This document shows positions 5,040-5,254 of a stretch of 5,254 nt of DNA, one piece after another (position 1 is the stretch's first letter; every line of letters starts with the position of its first letter). This DNA comes from Flavobacteriales bacterium. GTDB lineage: Bacteria; Bacteroidota; Bacteroidia; NS11-12g; UBA955. A model generated the notes under the pieces. That model saw nothing but the letters and a program-made list of their open reading frames with translations, had not been told where the DNA came from and did no database searches. The translations under genes and the position numbers were made by a program. The stretch lies in NCBI GenBank assembly GCA_947450405.1, contig CANFVI010000122.1:1-5254 (forward strand), written 5' to 3'.

Positions 5040-5254
5040 ATGTATTACAGAGAGGCCTTTTTTGAATTAAAAAACCGCATTCTTGAACAACATTCATTGA
5101 TTCAAGTAATTGTAGGACCACGTCAAGTTGGAAAAACAACAATGGTAAAGCAACTTTTCGAACTAGATCAAATTAATGGGCAATACCATATTGCGGATTC
5201 TGTAAGCAACGCCGATACAACTTGGATAGAAGCAATTTGGAATGCCGCTAGAAT
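5040..5254 (+). CDS. AAA_14/DUF4143-type P-loop ATPase, 5' part only
   Basis: The first 71 codons are present; the right edge cuts the gene. The Walker A motif GPRQVGKTT lies at residues 26-34, preceded by the hydrophobic strand LIQVIVGPR. YHIADSVSNADTTWIEAIWNAAR follows (about 50-71), which matches the ADxxSxxDxxWLExxWxxAR pattern known from DUF4143-associated ATPases. Full-length members usually have nearly 400 residues with a C-terminal DUF4143 domain, not visible here. The ATG at 5040 is the best start because an in-frame TAA lies at 5007-5009 and no earlier ATG exists. The cellular role of these ATPases is poorly known. It is divergent from the signalling operon and is preceded by a repeat-rich control region, suggesting an independent cassette with its own regulation. 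Confidence 0.85.
   Translation, partial: MYYREAFFELKNRILEQHSLIQVIVGPRQVGKTTMVKQLFELDQINGQYHIADSVSNADTTWIEAIWNAAR

Overview
The window looks like a chromosomal fragment from a low-GC member of the Bacteroidota (Flavobacteriales-like). The reasons are: A-rich leaders instead of Shine-Dalgarno sites; promoter boxes of the Bacteroidota TAnnTTTG type; a secreted protein with the N-terminal FIxNKGQW module seen in type IX secretion (T9SS)-associated surface proteins of this phylum; and a NarL-type two-component pair of Bacteroidota style. No tRNA, rRNA, CRISPR array or insertion sequence was seen. The species cannot be named from the sequence.

Layout. Everything from 1 to 4662 reads on the minus strand, so the order of transcription is right to left. 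It starts with a 101-residue CPPNC-tailed small protein (4662-4357). A 6-7 helix membrane protein (4357-3770), a sensor histidine kinase (3801-3049) and a LuxR/NarL-type response regulator (3052-2447) follow. These four are joined by overlaps (TAATG, 32 nt and ATGA), so they form one translationally coupled operon. After a 101-nt gap come a 110-residue protein with nine cysteines (2345-2013) and, 45 nt further on, a large secreted protein that runs off the left edge (1967-1). On the right, 362 nt of non-coding or degenerate DNA holds a short relic ORF, two covarying hairpin repeats and three 22-bp-phased palindromes. It ends at a plus-strand AAA_14/DUF4143-type ATPase gene (5040 onward) cut by the right edge.

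How the parts may work together. The strongest unexplained signal is a pair of matching promoters, one before the four-gene signalling operon and one before the Cys-rich/secreted-protein pair. Each has a 30-bp near-palindrome (13-bp arms, core GGTAA-N4-TTACC), then CGAAA at the same offset, then a TwnnTTTG box exactly 24 bp from the core. The simplest reading, an inference, is that the response regulator binds both sites. It would then activate its own operon and switch on the Cys-rich protein with the large exported protein. The kinase has almost no sensory region and lacks a recognisable DxGxG ATP-binding box, so the coupled multi-helix protein (and perhaps the small CPPNC protein) may do the sensing. 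A perfect 13-bp terminator-like hairpin inside the signal-peptide codons of the secreted protein could add a second control step.
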